Origin: Bacteroidaceae bacterium | GTDB lineage: Bacteria; Bacteroidota; Bacteroidia; Bacteroidales; Bacteroidaceae | Length of the DNA stretch: 64,000 nucleotides | Direction: 5' to 3' | NCBI GenBank assembly: GCA_017483605.1 | Contig: JAFUWG010000035.1 | Location: 31,476 to 95,475 of the forward strand | In this document: one piece after another, positions 1 to 7,579 of the stretch | How positions within the stretch are numbered: the stretch's first letter is position 1 | Layout: each line of letters begins with the position of its first letter | The notes under the pieces: generated by a model | The model's input: only the letters and a program-made list of their open reading frames with translations | What the model was told of the DNA's origin: nothing | Databases searched by the model: none | Translations under genes and position numbers: made by a program

Positions 1-216
1 GAACAGTACCCCTTTCGGGAGGTAATCATAGCAGATGAACAATTTCATGTGTTGGTGAGTGTTGTGGATTTGGAAAGAGTGTTGTTGGACGTAGATGGCA
101 CTCCTGTTGACAGAAGTGCGGAGTGGGTAGATAGCAGAATTGCCTACTATGTGGATTCGGGGGAGTGTTTGCTTCTGAATGATAAAGTTTTACAGAATAT
201 GATCTATAGACAATGA
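1..216 (+). CDS. Hypothetical protein, 5' end cut by window
   Basis: The frame is open from base 1 and ends at TGA 214-216, giving 71 visible codons. The stop overlaps the ATG of the next gene as ATGA, so the two are probably translationally coupled. The visible part starts EQYPFREVIIADEQFHVL and is acidic, with no signal peptide or membrane segment. I do not recognise a domain. Close coupling to a nuclease-like gene suggests a partner protein in a small accessory module; that is inference from position only. Confidence 0.6.
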   Translation, partial: EQYPFREVIIADEQFHVLVSVVDLERVLLDVDGTPVDRSAEWVDSRIAYYVDSGECLLLNDKVLQNMIYRQ

Positions 217-719
217 TACGCTATCAATTTTTCCCTCGTTCAAGAGGTGTGACGGATGAAATACAGAAAGTCATCAACTGCTTTAAGGTAGTGGAGAATG
301 AGATTGATTCGAGTTGCAAGGAATTACAGTCAAATCCAGTTTTGGCAAAAGTAAGACCTTATCTCGAGCAGGAGGGGTTTTCTGTGGAAACAAGTAAACG
401 CAGTGGTGAAAGAATAGACGTGCCTGTTTTGTTTGGGAATGACAACAGGATTGACAAGTTTTTCAATGCTGATGCTTTAAGCAGTGACGGAAAGATCGTG
501 ATAGAGGTGGAGGCAGGAAGGGCGACGGAGAACAATCAGTTTTTGAAAGACATCTTCGAGGCAAGCATGATGTTTGATGTAGAGTATCTAGTACTTGCTG
601 TGAGGAATACATATCGAACACACAAGGATTTCGACATCATATATAACTTCTTGGAGACATTGTACATTTCGAACAGGTTGCATCTGCCACTGAAAGGGGT
701 GTTGTTAATCGGATATTAG
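213..719 (+). CDS. Hypothetical protein with PD-(D/E)XK nuclease-like core
   Basis: This 168-residue soluble protein starts at the ATG in the ATGA overlap with the preceding gene. Residues 54-105 look like a restriction-endonuclease fold core: an acidic stretch SGERIDVPVLFG, then D87 followed by the strand IVIEVEAG with E98 and E100, which fits the D...ExE/ExK spacing of PD-(D/E)XK enzymes. The C-terminal half is mixed alpha/beta and ends in a hydrophobic strand GVLLIGY. No DNA-recognition domain is visible. It could be a nuclease of a restriction or defence module or a structural relative without activity. Fold assignment is from motif reading and is not certain. Confidence 0.6.
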   Translation: MIRYQFFPRSRGVTDEIQKVINCFKVVENEIDSSCKELQSNPVLAKVRPYLEQEGFSVETSKRSGERIDVPVLFGNDNRIDKFFNADALSSDGKIVIEVEAGRATENNQFLKDIFEASMMFDVEYLVLAVRNTYRTHKDFDIIYNFLETLYISNRLHLPLKGVLLIGY

Positions 720-822
720 AACCTCTGAAAAAGATTCCCATTATTCCTCGATTCTCATTTAAATTCCCAATAATTCCTATGCAAATAACTCATTCCTGCC
801 TGCACGAGGCGACTACAAGAAG

Positions 823-1440
823 TTGGTGGCATTTCAGAAGGCTGAGTGCATCTATGACATGACCTGCTACTTCATCGAGCACTATCTGCCACCGATGGGC
901 GACCGCACAGTCGACCAGATGAAGCAGGCGGCACGTTCGGGTAAGCAGAACATTGCCGAGGGGAATGAGGCTTGTGCCACGTCGATGGAAACAGGCATCA
1001 AGTTGATGAACGTAGCGAAGGCGAGCCTGAAGGAGTTGCAGGAGGATTATGAGGACTATCTGCGGACGCATGGGATGCGGATTTGGGAAGGGAATGAGCC
1101 TCGATGCAGGGTGGCACGGGATTGGTGTAAGTCGCATTCTCAGACGGCAGACTACATGAGGGTGTGCCGGTTGCGAGATGACGAGACGGTGGCGAATGTA
1201 GCGCTGATATTGATTCACCAGACGATGTATTTGCTACATCGGCTGATTGAAAAATTCAAGCGTGATTTTTTGCAGAATGGTGGTATCAAAGAGCAAATGT
1301 CGGCAGCAAGGCGGCAATGGAGGGATGAGCATGGGATGGGGTGGATGAATGGGAGGGAATGGAATAAAGGGAAAAAAGAGAATAATGAGAATAATGGGAA
1401 GGCGAAAGGTTGTGAGCAAGAGGAACCTCCCAAGACATAA
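823..1440 (+). CDS. Four-helix-bundle (23S rRNA IVP-like) protein
   Basis: The central block GDRTVDQMKQAARSGKQNI, followed by IAEGNEA and ASLKELQEDYEDYL, is the signature I associate with the four-helix-bundle suffix group related to 23S rRNA intervening-sequence proteins, common in Bacteroidales and of unknown function. The listed start is TTG at 823, the first usual codon in frame. The family-like segment FLPARGDYKKL lies upstream of it in the same frame, which is open back to a TAA at 760-762. The true start may therefore be ATT at 763, or the 5' end has been damaged: an ATG at 779 is in another frame. The C-terminus is a low-complexity Asn/Lys/Glu tail. The family is identified with fair confidence, the start is not. 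Confidence 0.65.
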   Translation: MVAFQKAECIYDMTCYFIEHYLPPMGDRTVDQMKQAARSGKQNIAEGNEACATSMETGIKLMNVAKASLKELQEDYEDYLRTHGMRIWEGNEPRCRVARDWCKSHSQTADYMRVCRLRDDETVANVALILIHQTMYLLHRLIEKFKRDFLQNGGIKEQMSAARRQWRDEHGMGWMNGREWNKGKKENNENNGKAKGCEQEEPPKT

Positions 1441-1670
1441 AAGAGCAAGGTATTCGCGACCTCTATTTGATTAAGATTGCACGTGTGGGCACGAAGAAGG
1501 AGGTACATCCAGAATGCGATGACAACGATTTCCGACTGGTGTTCGAGATTGAGTTCATAAAGCAATTGTTTGATGATTACAAGCCTGTAGAGTTGAAGAT
1601 TTGGCACACTTTTACCGACACGACGATGGAGAAACTGGAGACCTCTGTACAGAATGAACCCAGAGAATAA
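1416..1670 (+). pseudogene. Remnant or 5'-truncated hypothetical gene
   Basis: A frame with protein-like composition is open from 1416 (TGA at 1413-1415) to the TAA at 1668-1670. It has no ATG; the only common start is TTG at 1467. It reads IRDLYLIKIARVGTKKEV, then ECDDNDFRLVFEIEF and VELKIWHTF, an alternating beta/alpha pattern. The frame overlaps the end of the four-helix gene, whose tail is low complexity. I read this as the C-terminal end of a gene whose front was lost, or a continuation after a frameshift. No family recognised. Confidence 0.35.
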
Positions 1671-1691
1671 TGAAGAAGAACATTGACAGAA

Positions 1692-1735
1692 AAAAGCAGG
1701 CGGGAAGCATGATGCTTCCCGCCTGGCTTTTTGAG
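1692..1735. terminator. Bidirectional intrinsic terminator
   Basis: An 11-bp perfect stem (1699-1709 with 1713-1723, GGCGGGAAGCA / TGCTTCCCGCC) has a three-base TGA loop. It is followed by a T run on the plus strand and preceded by an A run that becomes a T run on the minus strand. It sits between the plus-strand gene remnant and the convergent GH57 gene and can serve both. Confidence 0.85.
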
Positions 1736-1749
1736 GGGGTTGGTTGGGG

Positions 1750-3204
1750 TTATTTCTTGGCAGCCTTTTTGGCTGGGGCTTTCTTGGCAGGGGCGGGCTT
1801 GGGAGCCTCGGCTTTCACTGCGGGTTTGGGAGCGGCCTCTTTCTTGGTGGCTGCCTTGGGTGCTGCTTTGGGGGCAGACTTTGGAGCGGCTTTGGGGGCT
1901 GCTTTCTTGACGGGTTTCTTGTCCTCCAACTCGGTGGGGTTGTACTTTTCGAGTTTCTTGCGGAGGCGTTCGATTTCCTTGTCCTTGGCAGTGATTTCGT
2001 CCTGCTGGTTCTTGATCATGGTGATGAGTCCGTCGATTTCTTCGTTGTCGGCACCGCCGTAGAGGCTGTTGACGCGGGCAATGAAGTCGCCGAGGATGTT
2101 CATGTAGTTGGTGAACGCATCGTAGGGGCTGTCGTAGATGCCTCGATAGACGTAACTGGGCTTGGTGGTCATGAAGCGGAAGTTGTTCGATGCCTGCAGG
2201 CTGTCCCAGTCCATCTGGATGCGGCGGTCGCCGCTGACGCGGACGCGGTCTGCCACGCTGTAGAGTTTCTGGAATGCTTCACGCTGCATGACGTTGCCGA
2301 GCCAGCAGGAGGTGTCTCGCTCTTCGTCCACCCAGGAGATGTTGTAGGGCACTTCGAGCGCACCGACGCTGGGCTGTTCGCAGAATTCTGACGGAAGGGC
2401 GAAGCCGATGTTGCGTTCGCGTGCGAGCACGGGGATTGCCTTGAGGAACTCGAGGATGCCGCTGGAGAGTGGGTGGAAGATGCCGAAGGTGACGAGTTCG
2501 CCGAAGATGTTGATGACTTCCTCTTCTGCCGGTGTGGAGGCAATCCAGTCGAGCCACTGGTCTGCCATGAGCGGATGTGAGGTGAATCGCTCGGTGATGT
2601 CTTCGGAGAGGTTGATGTCACGCAGAAGGAGTTTCAGGCGTGGGTCGGTGGCACAATGGTAGATGTAGTGTGGCGATTTCCAGCCGAGCACCTGCTTGGC
2701 TCCTTCGGTGAGCATACCCTTGAATCCGAGGGCTGCCACCTGTGCGCCGATGTCGTCGTTGTAGATGAGGGATGAGTTGCGGAACACCTTCGGACGCTTG
2801 CCGAAGAGTTCTTTGATGCGGTTGCTCATTCGCTTCACTTCGGCGGCGAAACTCTCTTCGTTGGCGAGGGATGCCAGACCGTGGCTGTAGGGCTCGCAGA
2901 GGAATTCGACCTGACCTGTGGCGTTGATTTCTTGCAGGAGGTCGATGACCTGTGGTGCGTGGAACTCGAGTTGCTCAAGACCGCAGCCCGAGAGTGAGAA
3001 GGCAACTCGGAATTCTGGGTTGTCTTTGCACATCTGGATGAGGGTCTGGAGTGCCGGCACGTAACTGCGCTCGGCGATGTCGGTGATGGAGCGTTCGTTC
3101 TCGTAGTCGTCGTAGTAGTAGTGGTCACGGCCGATGTCGAAGAAGCGGTAACGCTTGAGATGGATTATCTGGTGAATCTCAAAATAAAGACAAATCTTTT
3201 TCAT
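1750..3204 (-). CDS. GH57 alpha-amylase-like protein, catalytic residues apparently lost, Lys/Ala/Pro tail
   Basis: This 484-residue cytoplasmic protein matches Bacteroidales GH57 alpha-amylase-type proteins: an N-terminal strand with H11 in the HQP-like position, GCGLEQLEF near 73-81, VEFLCEPYSHGLASLA near 99-114, and MLTEGAKQVLGWKSP. In active relatives as I recall them the nucleophile lies in FRNTELIY; here it reads FRNSSLIY, with Ser145 in place of Glu. The acid motif, recalled as MDYETFGEHQ, reads GELVTFGIFH (235-244). GH57 alpha-amylase-like homologues without catalytic residues are known from this phylum. A coiled coil (about 395-422) leads into a histone-H1-like tail (about 430-484) of KKAAPKAAPK-type repeats. 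It is last in an operon with a debranching enzyme and a GT4, so a glycogen-binding or scaffold role is plausible. Confidence 0.88.
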   Translation of the reverse strand: MKKICLYFEIHQIIHLKRYRFFDIGRDHYYYDDYENERSITDIAERSYVPALQTLIQMCKDNPEFRVAFSLSGCGLEQLEFHAPQVIDLLQEINATGQVEFLCEPYSHGLASLANEESFAAEVKRMSNRIKELFGKRPKVFRNSSLIYNDDIGAQVAALGFKGMLTEGAKQVLGWKSPHYIYHCATDPRLKLLLRDINLSEDITERFTSHPLMADQWLDWIASTPAEEEVINIFGELVTFGIFHPLSSGILEFLKAIPVLARERNIGFALPSEFCEQPSVGALEVPYNISWVDEERDTSCWLGNVMQREAFQKLYSVADRVRVSGDRRIQMDWDSLQASNNFRFMTTKPSYVYRGIYDSPYDAFTNYMNILGDFIARVNSLYGGADNEEIDGLITMIKNQQDEITAKDKEIERLRKKLEKYNPTELEDKKPVKKAAPKAAPKSAPKAAPKAATKKEAAPKPAVKAEAPKPAPAKKAPAKKAAKK

Positions 3205-3207
3205 AAA

Positions 3208-3240
3208 GACCCCCTCCCCGCTCCCCCTGTCGAGGGGGAG
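3208..3240. repeat. REP-like palindrome, C-rich/G-rich
   Basis: The intergenic unit has CTCCCCCT and AGGGGGAG arms around a short TGTCG loop, preceded by a C-rich lead. A near copy lies inside the coding region at 18729-18760. It sits between the GT4 and GH57 genes, so it may lower expression of the last gene of the operon, but no T run adjoins it. Confidence 0.6.
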
Positions 3241-3329
3241 AGTAGAATGATTGTGGGGAGGAATTCTACTTGCTGTTTTTTATATATTCTTTTTTTTATT
3301 TTTAATATGGAATGTGCGAACGGGGTGTG

Positions 3330-4607
3330 TTAATGCAGGAACCCTCCGTTGTAGATGCACTCGTCGTAGAGTTTGCGGATGCGGTGGCCGACTTTCACCC
3401 AGGTGATTTCGGCTACTTCCTTCAAGCCCTCGTCACGCAGGTAGGTGTGGAGACCCTCGTTGGTGCAGAGCGAGTAGATGGCGTCTGCCATGGCGTTGAT
3501 GTCCCAGTAATCGACCTTGATGACTTTGTCGAGAATCTCGCCGCAGCCTGACTGCTTGGAGATGATGGACGGGGTGCCGCACTGCATGGCTTCGAGCGGT
3601 GCAATGCCGAAGGGTTCTGACACGGACGGCATGACGAAGACGTCGCTCGCCTTGTAGCATTCGTAAACCTCTTTACCTCGCTGGAAACCAGGGAAATGTA
3701 CTCGGTCGGCGATGCCTTTGGCAGCGGCGAGGTCAACCATCTCCCAATACTTGTCGCCCGAACCTGCAAAGCAGAAGCGGATGTTCTTGGAACGCTGACA
3801 AACGAGGTCGGCTGCCTCGATGAAGTATTCGGGGCCCTTCTGCATGGTGATACGTCCGAGGAAGGTGACGACCTTCTCCTTACCGTGATCCACACGTGGG
3901 ATGTCGAGATACTCCTGTGGCAGCGGATAGACGGCGTTGTGCATGGCGAAGCACTTGCGTGGGTCCTGATGATACTCGCGGATGACGGTCTGACGGGTCA
4001 GTTCCGACACGCACATGATGCAGTCGGCATAGTCCATGCCGTTCTTCTCGATGGAATAGACCGTGGGGTTCACCTTGCCGCGTGAGCGGTCGAAGTCGGT
4101 GGCGTGTACGTGGATGCAGAGCGGTTTTCCGCTGACCATCTTGGCGTGTACACCAGCGGGATAGGTGAGCCAGTCGTGGGCGTGGATGATGTCGAACTGC
4201 TCTGAGCGAGCCACCACGCCGGCGATGATGGAGAAGTTGTTGATTTCGTCGTGCAGATTGCCCGGATAGCCACCGGCGAACTCCATACAGCCCATGTCGT
4301 TGACGTTCATGTAGGAGAAGTCGGCGTAGATGTGATTGCGGAAGTTGTAGTAGTCCTCAGGGCTCATGTAACTCGGCACGCGGCTCTTCACATACTCGTA
4401 GTCGTGGTCGCGATAGACGATGGGCACCTGGTTCATGCCAATGATACGCAGGAACTTTTCTTCCTCTCCGCAAGGCTTAGGAAGGCAGAAGGTAATCTCA
4501 GCATCTGGCTGACCTTCAACCATTCCCTTGGTGATACCGTAGGAAGCAACTGCCAGTCCGCCGTAAATCTTAGGTGGAAATTCCCAACCGAACATTAAAA
4601 CTTTCAT
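3330..4607 (-). CDS. GT4 glycogen (starch) synthase-like glycosyltransferase
   Basis: The 425-residue GT-B enzyme starts MKVLMFGWEFPPKIYGGLA, the glycine-rich loop of glycogen/starch synthases of this phylum. The C-terminal Rossmann domain shows LGRITMQKGPEYFIEA (about 249-264) and the GT4 retaining motif E-x7-E as EPFGIAPLE. HVHATDFDRS matches the acceptor-side loop. It lies 20 bp after the debranching enzyme and before the GH57 homologue. Known for the family: elongation of alpha-1,4-glucan from NDP-glucose in the cytoplasm. Donor choice cannot be read from sequence. The ATG is the only reasonable start. Confidence 0.88.
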   Translation of the reverse strand: MKVLMFGWEFPPKIYGGLAVASYGITKGMVEGQPDAEITFCLPKPCGEEEKFLRIIGMNQVPIVYRDHDYEYVKSRVPSYMSPEDYYNFRNHIYADFSYMNVNDMGCMEFAGGYPGNLHDEINNFSIIAGVVARSEQFDIIHAHDWLTYPAGVHAKMVSGKPLCIHVHATDFDRSRGKVNPTVYSIEKNGMDYADCIMCVSELTRQTVIREYHQDPRKCFAMHNAVYPLPQEYLDIPRVDHGKEKVVTFLGRITMQKGPEYFIEAADLVCQRSKNIRFCFAGSGDKYWEMVDLAAAKGIADRVHFPGFQRGKEVYECYKASDVFVMPSVSEPFGIAPLEAMQCGTPSIISKQSGCGEILDKVIKVDYWDINAMADAIYSLCTNEGLHTYLRDEGLKEVAEITWVKVGHRIRKLYDECIYNGGFLH

Positions 4608-4627
4608 ATCCTTTTGTCCTCCTTCTG

Positions 4628-6571
4628 TTAATAGTTATAGAATTTAGAGAGCACTCTGTTGACACGGAGCACGGCTGCCACATTCATGGCGAACGAGAGG
4701 GCTCCGCGGCCGCTGAATGGCGGGTTGCCGTCGAAGAGTTCGGGAAGAGTGCCGATGCAGTGGTAGAACATCTCCTCTTCCAGACCGACGAAGCAACGGT
4801 CCACCCACGAGAGTCCGCTACGCTTATAGACCTTCAGGCAGGTTTCGAGATAGAAGCCTGAGAGCCAAGGCCACACGGTGCCCTGGTGATAGGCTGAGTC
4901 GCGCTGCACCTGTCCGCCGGCATAGATGGGGTTGTAGCCACCCGACTTGGGCGAGAGGCTGCGCATTCCCTTCGGGGTGAGCAGTTCCTTGGTGCAGATG
5001 TCGAAAATCCGCTTCTTCTCGGGCGTGGTCAGTGGGCTGTACTCCAGCGAGGAAGCGATGAGCATATTGGGTCGGACGGACCAAGAGATGAATCCATCGT
5101 CCACATAGTCAAGCAGATAGCCGTGCTGATTGAGGAAGGTGTCCTTGAACGACTTGCCGGTCAGTTCTGCCAGACGGGTGTAGTCGCCTGCCTCGGCGGT
5201 CTGGCCAGAAGCCATCAGCATCTCGGCATTGAACAGCAGGGCGTTGTACCACAGGGCATTGATTTCCACCACATAGCCCGAACGCGGCACGACGGGATGA
5301 CCGTTCACCTCGGAGTTCATCCATGTGACGGCGTGGTCGCGGCCGTTCGTGTAGAGAAGACCATTGTCGTGCAGCAGCAGGTTTTCGTGCTTGCCCTGCT
5401 TGATGAAGCCGACAATCTGGTTGACCAGCCTGCCATACTTCTCGCGGGCGGCATCGGCACTGACCAGCCGCGAATACTGCTGGATGCACCACACTGCCCA
5501 GAGGAGCACATCGGGCTTCTCCATCTCGTATATCTTGATGTCCGACTTCTTGCCTGCCATGAAGTCCTGAATCGCCTTTTCGGCAGTCTTCATCGCCCGC
5601 TCGTAGTAGTCCACCTCGTCGATGGCGAGGGTGAGTCCCGGCAGGGATACGAACATATCGCGGGCACGGCACTTGAACCACGGATAGCCGGCGATGATGT
5701 AGTTCTCGCCGTCCTTCTCGTAGTGGAACTGATGGGCCGCATTGACCAGACAAGACTGGAAGTTGGTGCGTGGCACGTGTACCTCATACTCGTGGTCGAA
5801 GACCTTCTTCAACTGGCTGGACTTCACTTCGCTCAGTCCGGCGGCGAAGACCACGCTCTCGCCCTTCTTGATGTTGAACTCGAAGTAGCCTGGCACGTAG
5901 AGGTCCTCGGTGTAGTCATAGCCCATCTCCTGCTCCTTGTAGTATTCGATGCCGCGATACCAGTTGGGCTCGAAGACGAACTCGTTCTTCTTGTTGAGTT
6001 GCATCATCAGTTCTGGATAGCCCGGGTACATACGAGTCTTGATGCCGTTGTCGATGAGTTGGTACTCGCGGCTGGCACGTGAGTTCTCGTGTGTACACTC
6101 GCCCACACTGCGGAAGGCGAGGAACGGACGCAGACGAAGGGTTGTGACGGAGTGGGCATCGAGCAGCGTGTAGCGGATGAGGAAGCGGTTCTCGAAGTGC
6201 TGGAACACACGCTCCTTCTTCAGTATCACACCACCCACACGGTAGATGGTTGTCGGCAGTTTTTCCCATTCGCACGAACGGATGTACTTGTGTCCGTTGG
6301 GACTGTACACGTTGCCCGAATACTTGTGCAGACCCAGATTGAACTGAGCACCGTGCTGGATGACGGTCTCGTCGAGCGACGACAGGAGCACATGGTTCTC
6401 ATCGCCCAGTTCTGGGACAGGAACAACCAACAAACCGTGATATTTACGCGTATTGCAATCCACAATGGATGAGCACGAATACGCACCTGACCTGTTTGTA
6501 CGCAGAATCTCCTTTGGCATCGATTCCTGCAGGTTAGTCATCAGGGTTTTGTCGAAACGTAAATAACTCAT
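4628..6571 (-). CDS. Amylo-alpha-1,6-glucosidase (glycogen debranching enzyme)
   Basis: The 647-residue protein has the bacterial debranching layout. An N-terminal beta-sandwich (about 1-250) contains NRSGAYSCSSIVDCNTRKYHGLLV, here cited only by its pieces SGAYSCSS and RKYHGLLV, and a C-terminal (alpha/alpha)6 barrel (about 280-640) contains GYPWFKCRARDMFVSLPGL, VVEINALWYNALLF and YHQGTVWPWLSGFYLE. These are the usual GH133-type motifs. It removes alpha-1,6 branches of glycogen in the cytoplasm. It is the first gene of the operon and has a Bacteroidetes-type promoter upstream. Length is normal; nothing appears missing. Confidence 0.92.
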   Translation of the reverse strand: MSYLRFDKTLMTNLQESMPKEILRTNRSGAYSCSSIVDCNTRKYHGLLVVPVPELGDENHVLLSSLDETVIQHGAQFNLGLHKYSGNVYSPNGHKYIRSCEWEKLPTTIYRVGGVILKKERVFQHFENRFLIRYTLLDAHSVTTLRLRPFLAFRSVGECTHENSRASREYQLIDNGIKTRMYPGYPELMMQLNKKNEFVFEPNWYRGIEYYKEQEMGYDYTEDLYVPGYFEFNIKKGESVVFAAGLSEVKSSQLKKVFDHEYEVHVPRTNFQSCLVNAAHQFHYEKDGENYIIAGYPWFKCRARDMFVSLPGLTLAIDEVDYYERAMKTAEKAIQDFMAGKKSDIKIYEMEKPDVLLWAVWCIQQYSRLVSADAAREKYGRLVNQIVGFIKQGKHENLLLHDNGLLYTNGRDHAVTWMNSEVNGHPVVPRSGYVVEINALWYNALLFNAEMLMASGQTAEAGDYTRLAELTGKSFKDTFLNQHGYLLDYVDDGFISWSVRPNMLIASSLEYSPLTTPEKKRIFDICTKELLTPKGMRSLSPKSGGYNPIYAGGQVQRDSAYHQGTVWPWLSGFYLETCLKVYKRSGLSWVDRCFVGLEEEMFYHCIGTLPELFDGNPPFSGRGALSFAMNVAAVLRVNRVLSKFYNY

Positions 6572-6633
6572 AGAGGTTGTAGTATTTTAAGGTATTATTA
6601 GTTTTTTGCGGTTAGCACGCTCATTAAATTTGT

Positions 6634-6665
6634 CAAATTTAGGGATTATTTTTCTTGTGTACAAC
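6634..6665 (-). promoter_or_regulatory. Promoter of the glycogen operon
   Basis: Read on the minus strand: GTTG (6665-6662), 20 bases, then TAAATTTG (6641-6634), a match to the Bacteroidetes TTTG-N19-21-TAnnTTTG promoter. Predicted start near 6627 leaves a leader of about 55 bases before the debranching-enzyme ATG. Confidence 0.65.
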
Positions 6666-6753
6666 CTTTCTTCGATTTTTTTCAGAAAAAAATTCACATC
6701 CGCCCTCAAAAAACGTCAAAAAGATGTTGAAAAGCAGAAAATCGCAGAAAAGT

Positions 6754-6785
6754 TTTGTTTAATTTGCAACTTGTGTGTAACTTTG
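6754..6785 (+). promoter_or_regulatory. Promoter of the Crp-type regulator
   Basis: TTTG at 6754-6757, 20 bases, TAACTTTG at 6778-6785: an exact fit to the Bacteroidetes consensus. It faces away from the glycogen promoter about 90 bases upstream, so the 6.6-6.8 kb gap is a divergent control region where the regulator could bind. Confidence 0.75.
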
Positions 6786-6808
6786 CATTGCAAAACTCAA
6801 TAAGGTTA

Positions 6809-7513
6809 ATGAAAAAGAAATATTCCAGGATATTGGCAGAGACGGTGGAGAGTCTTCAGGACATCACGCAACTCCTCACCGACGAAGAGAAAGAGGAACT
6901 GAAGGATAACATTTCCGTGCAGCAATTCAAGAAGAACGAAGTGCTTTACCAGGAGGGTGAAGTGCCTCAGTTGTTCCACTGCCTCATCAGCGGCAAGGTG
7001 AAAATCTACAAGGACGGCGTGGGCGGCAGAACCCAGATCATCCGAGTGGTCAAGCCTGTGGAGTATTTCGGCTATCGTGCCTATTTTGCCAACCAGAACT
7101 ACGTGACCGCCGCCGCCACGCTGGAGGCGAGCACCATCTGCTTCATCCCGAACGAACTGATGGAGAAGTGGCTGATGGAAAACAACCGCCTTGCCCTCTA
7201 CTTCATCCGCAGATTGGCGGTGGAGGTGGGCAACTCCGACCAGCGGATGGTGAACCTCACCCAGAAGCACATCCGCGGACGCCTGGCAGAGTCGCTGCTC
7301 TTCCTGCGTGACAACTACGGGCTGGAGGAGGACGGTGCCACCCTGTCCATCTACCTTTCTCGCGAAGACCTTGCCAACATGTCGAACATGACGACTTCCA
7401 ACGCCATTCGCACCCTCTCCACTTTCGCACAGGAAAAAATTATCGCCATCGATGGGAAGAAAATCAAAATCATCGACGGCGAAAGTCTGGAGAAAATCAA
7501 TAAGATTGGGTGA
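6809..7513 (+). CDS. Crp/Fnr-family transcription regulator
   Basis: The 234-residue protein begins at ATG 6809, just after a consensus promoter; an upstream in-frame ATG would lie before the -7 box and is rejected. The cyclic-nucleotide-binding beta-roll spans about 20-140 (SVQQFKKNEVLYQEGEVP, LISGKVKIYKDG, IIRVVKPVEYFGYRAYF), followed by a dimer helix and a winged helix-turn-helix (about 165-230) with LSREDLANMSNMTTSNAIRTL. The usual phosphate-binding GE-L-RS signature of cAMP-binding Crp is absent, so the ligand is unknown. It diverges from the glycogen operon, so control of that operon is a reasonable guess. Confidence 0.9.
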   Translation: MKKKYSRILAETVESLQDITQLLTDEEKEELKDNISVQQFKKNEVLYQEGEVPQLFHCLISGKVKIYKDGVGGRTQIIRVVKPVEYFGYRAYFANQNYVTAAATLEASTICFIPNELMEKWLMENNRLALYFIRRLAVEVGNSDQRMVNLTQKHIRGRLAESLLFLRDNYGLEEDGATLSIYLSREDLANMSNMTTSNAIRTLSTFAQEKIIAIDGKKIKIIDGESLEKINKIG

Positions 7514-7579
7514 TTTTGCCCGCATCGCAGAGGGCTTTCCCTTTTTTGAGCGGCCTCTTCCTTGCGTGGGCTTTTTCTT

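Noticed and set aside
1670-2391. Plus-strand frames encoding Gly/Ala/Phe-rich, membrane-like proteins
   Set aside because: They are the antisense of the Lys/Ala/Pro repeat tail and end of the GH57 gene; the low-complexity coding creates long open frames on the other strand.
3241-3329. Separate small gene between GH57 and GT4
   Set aside because: The frames here are short, T-rich and start in the REP-like unit; no conserved feature or ribosome-binding site was seen.
7514-7579. Terminator between the Crp gene and the lipid kinase gene
   Set aside because: Short T runs are present on both strands, but no stem of more than about five clean pairs lies directly before them.
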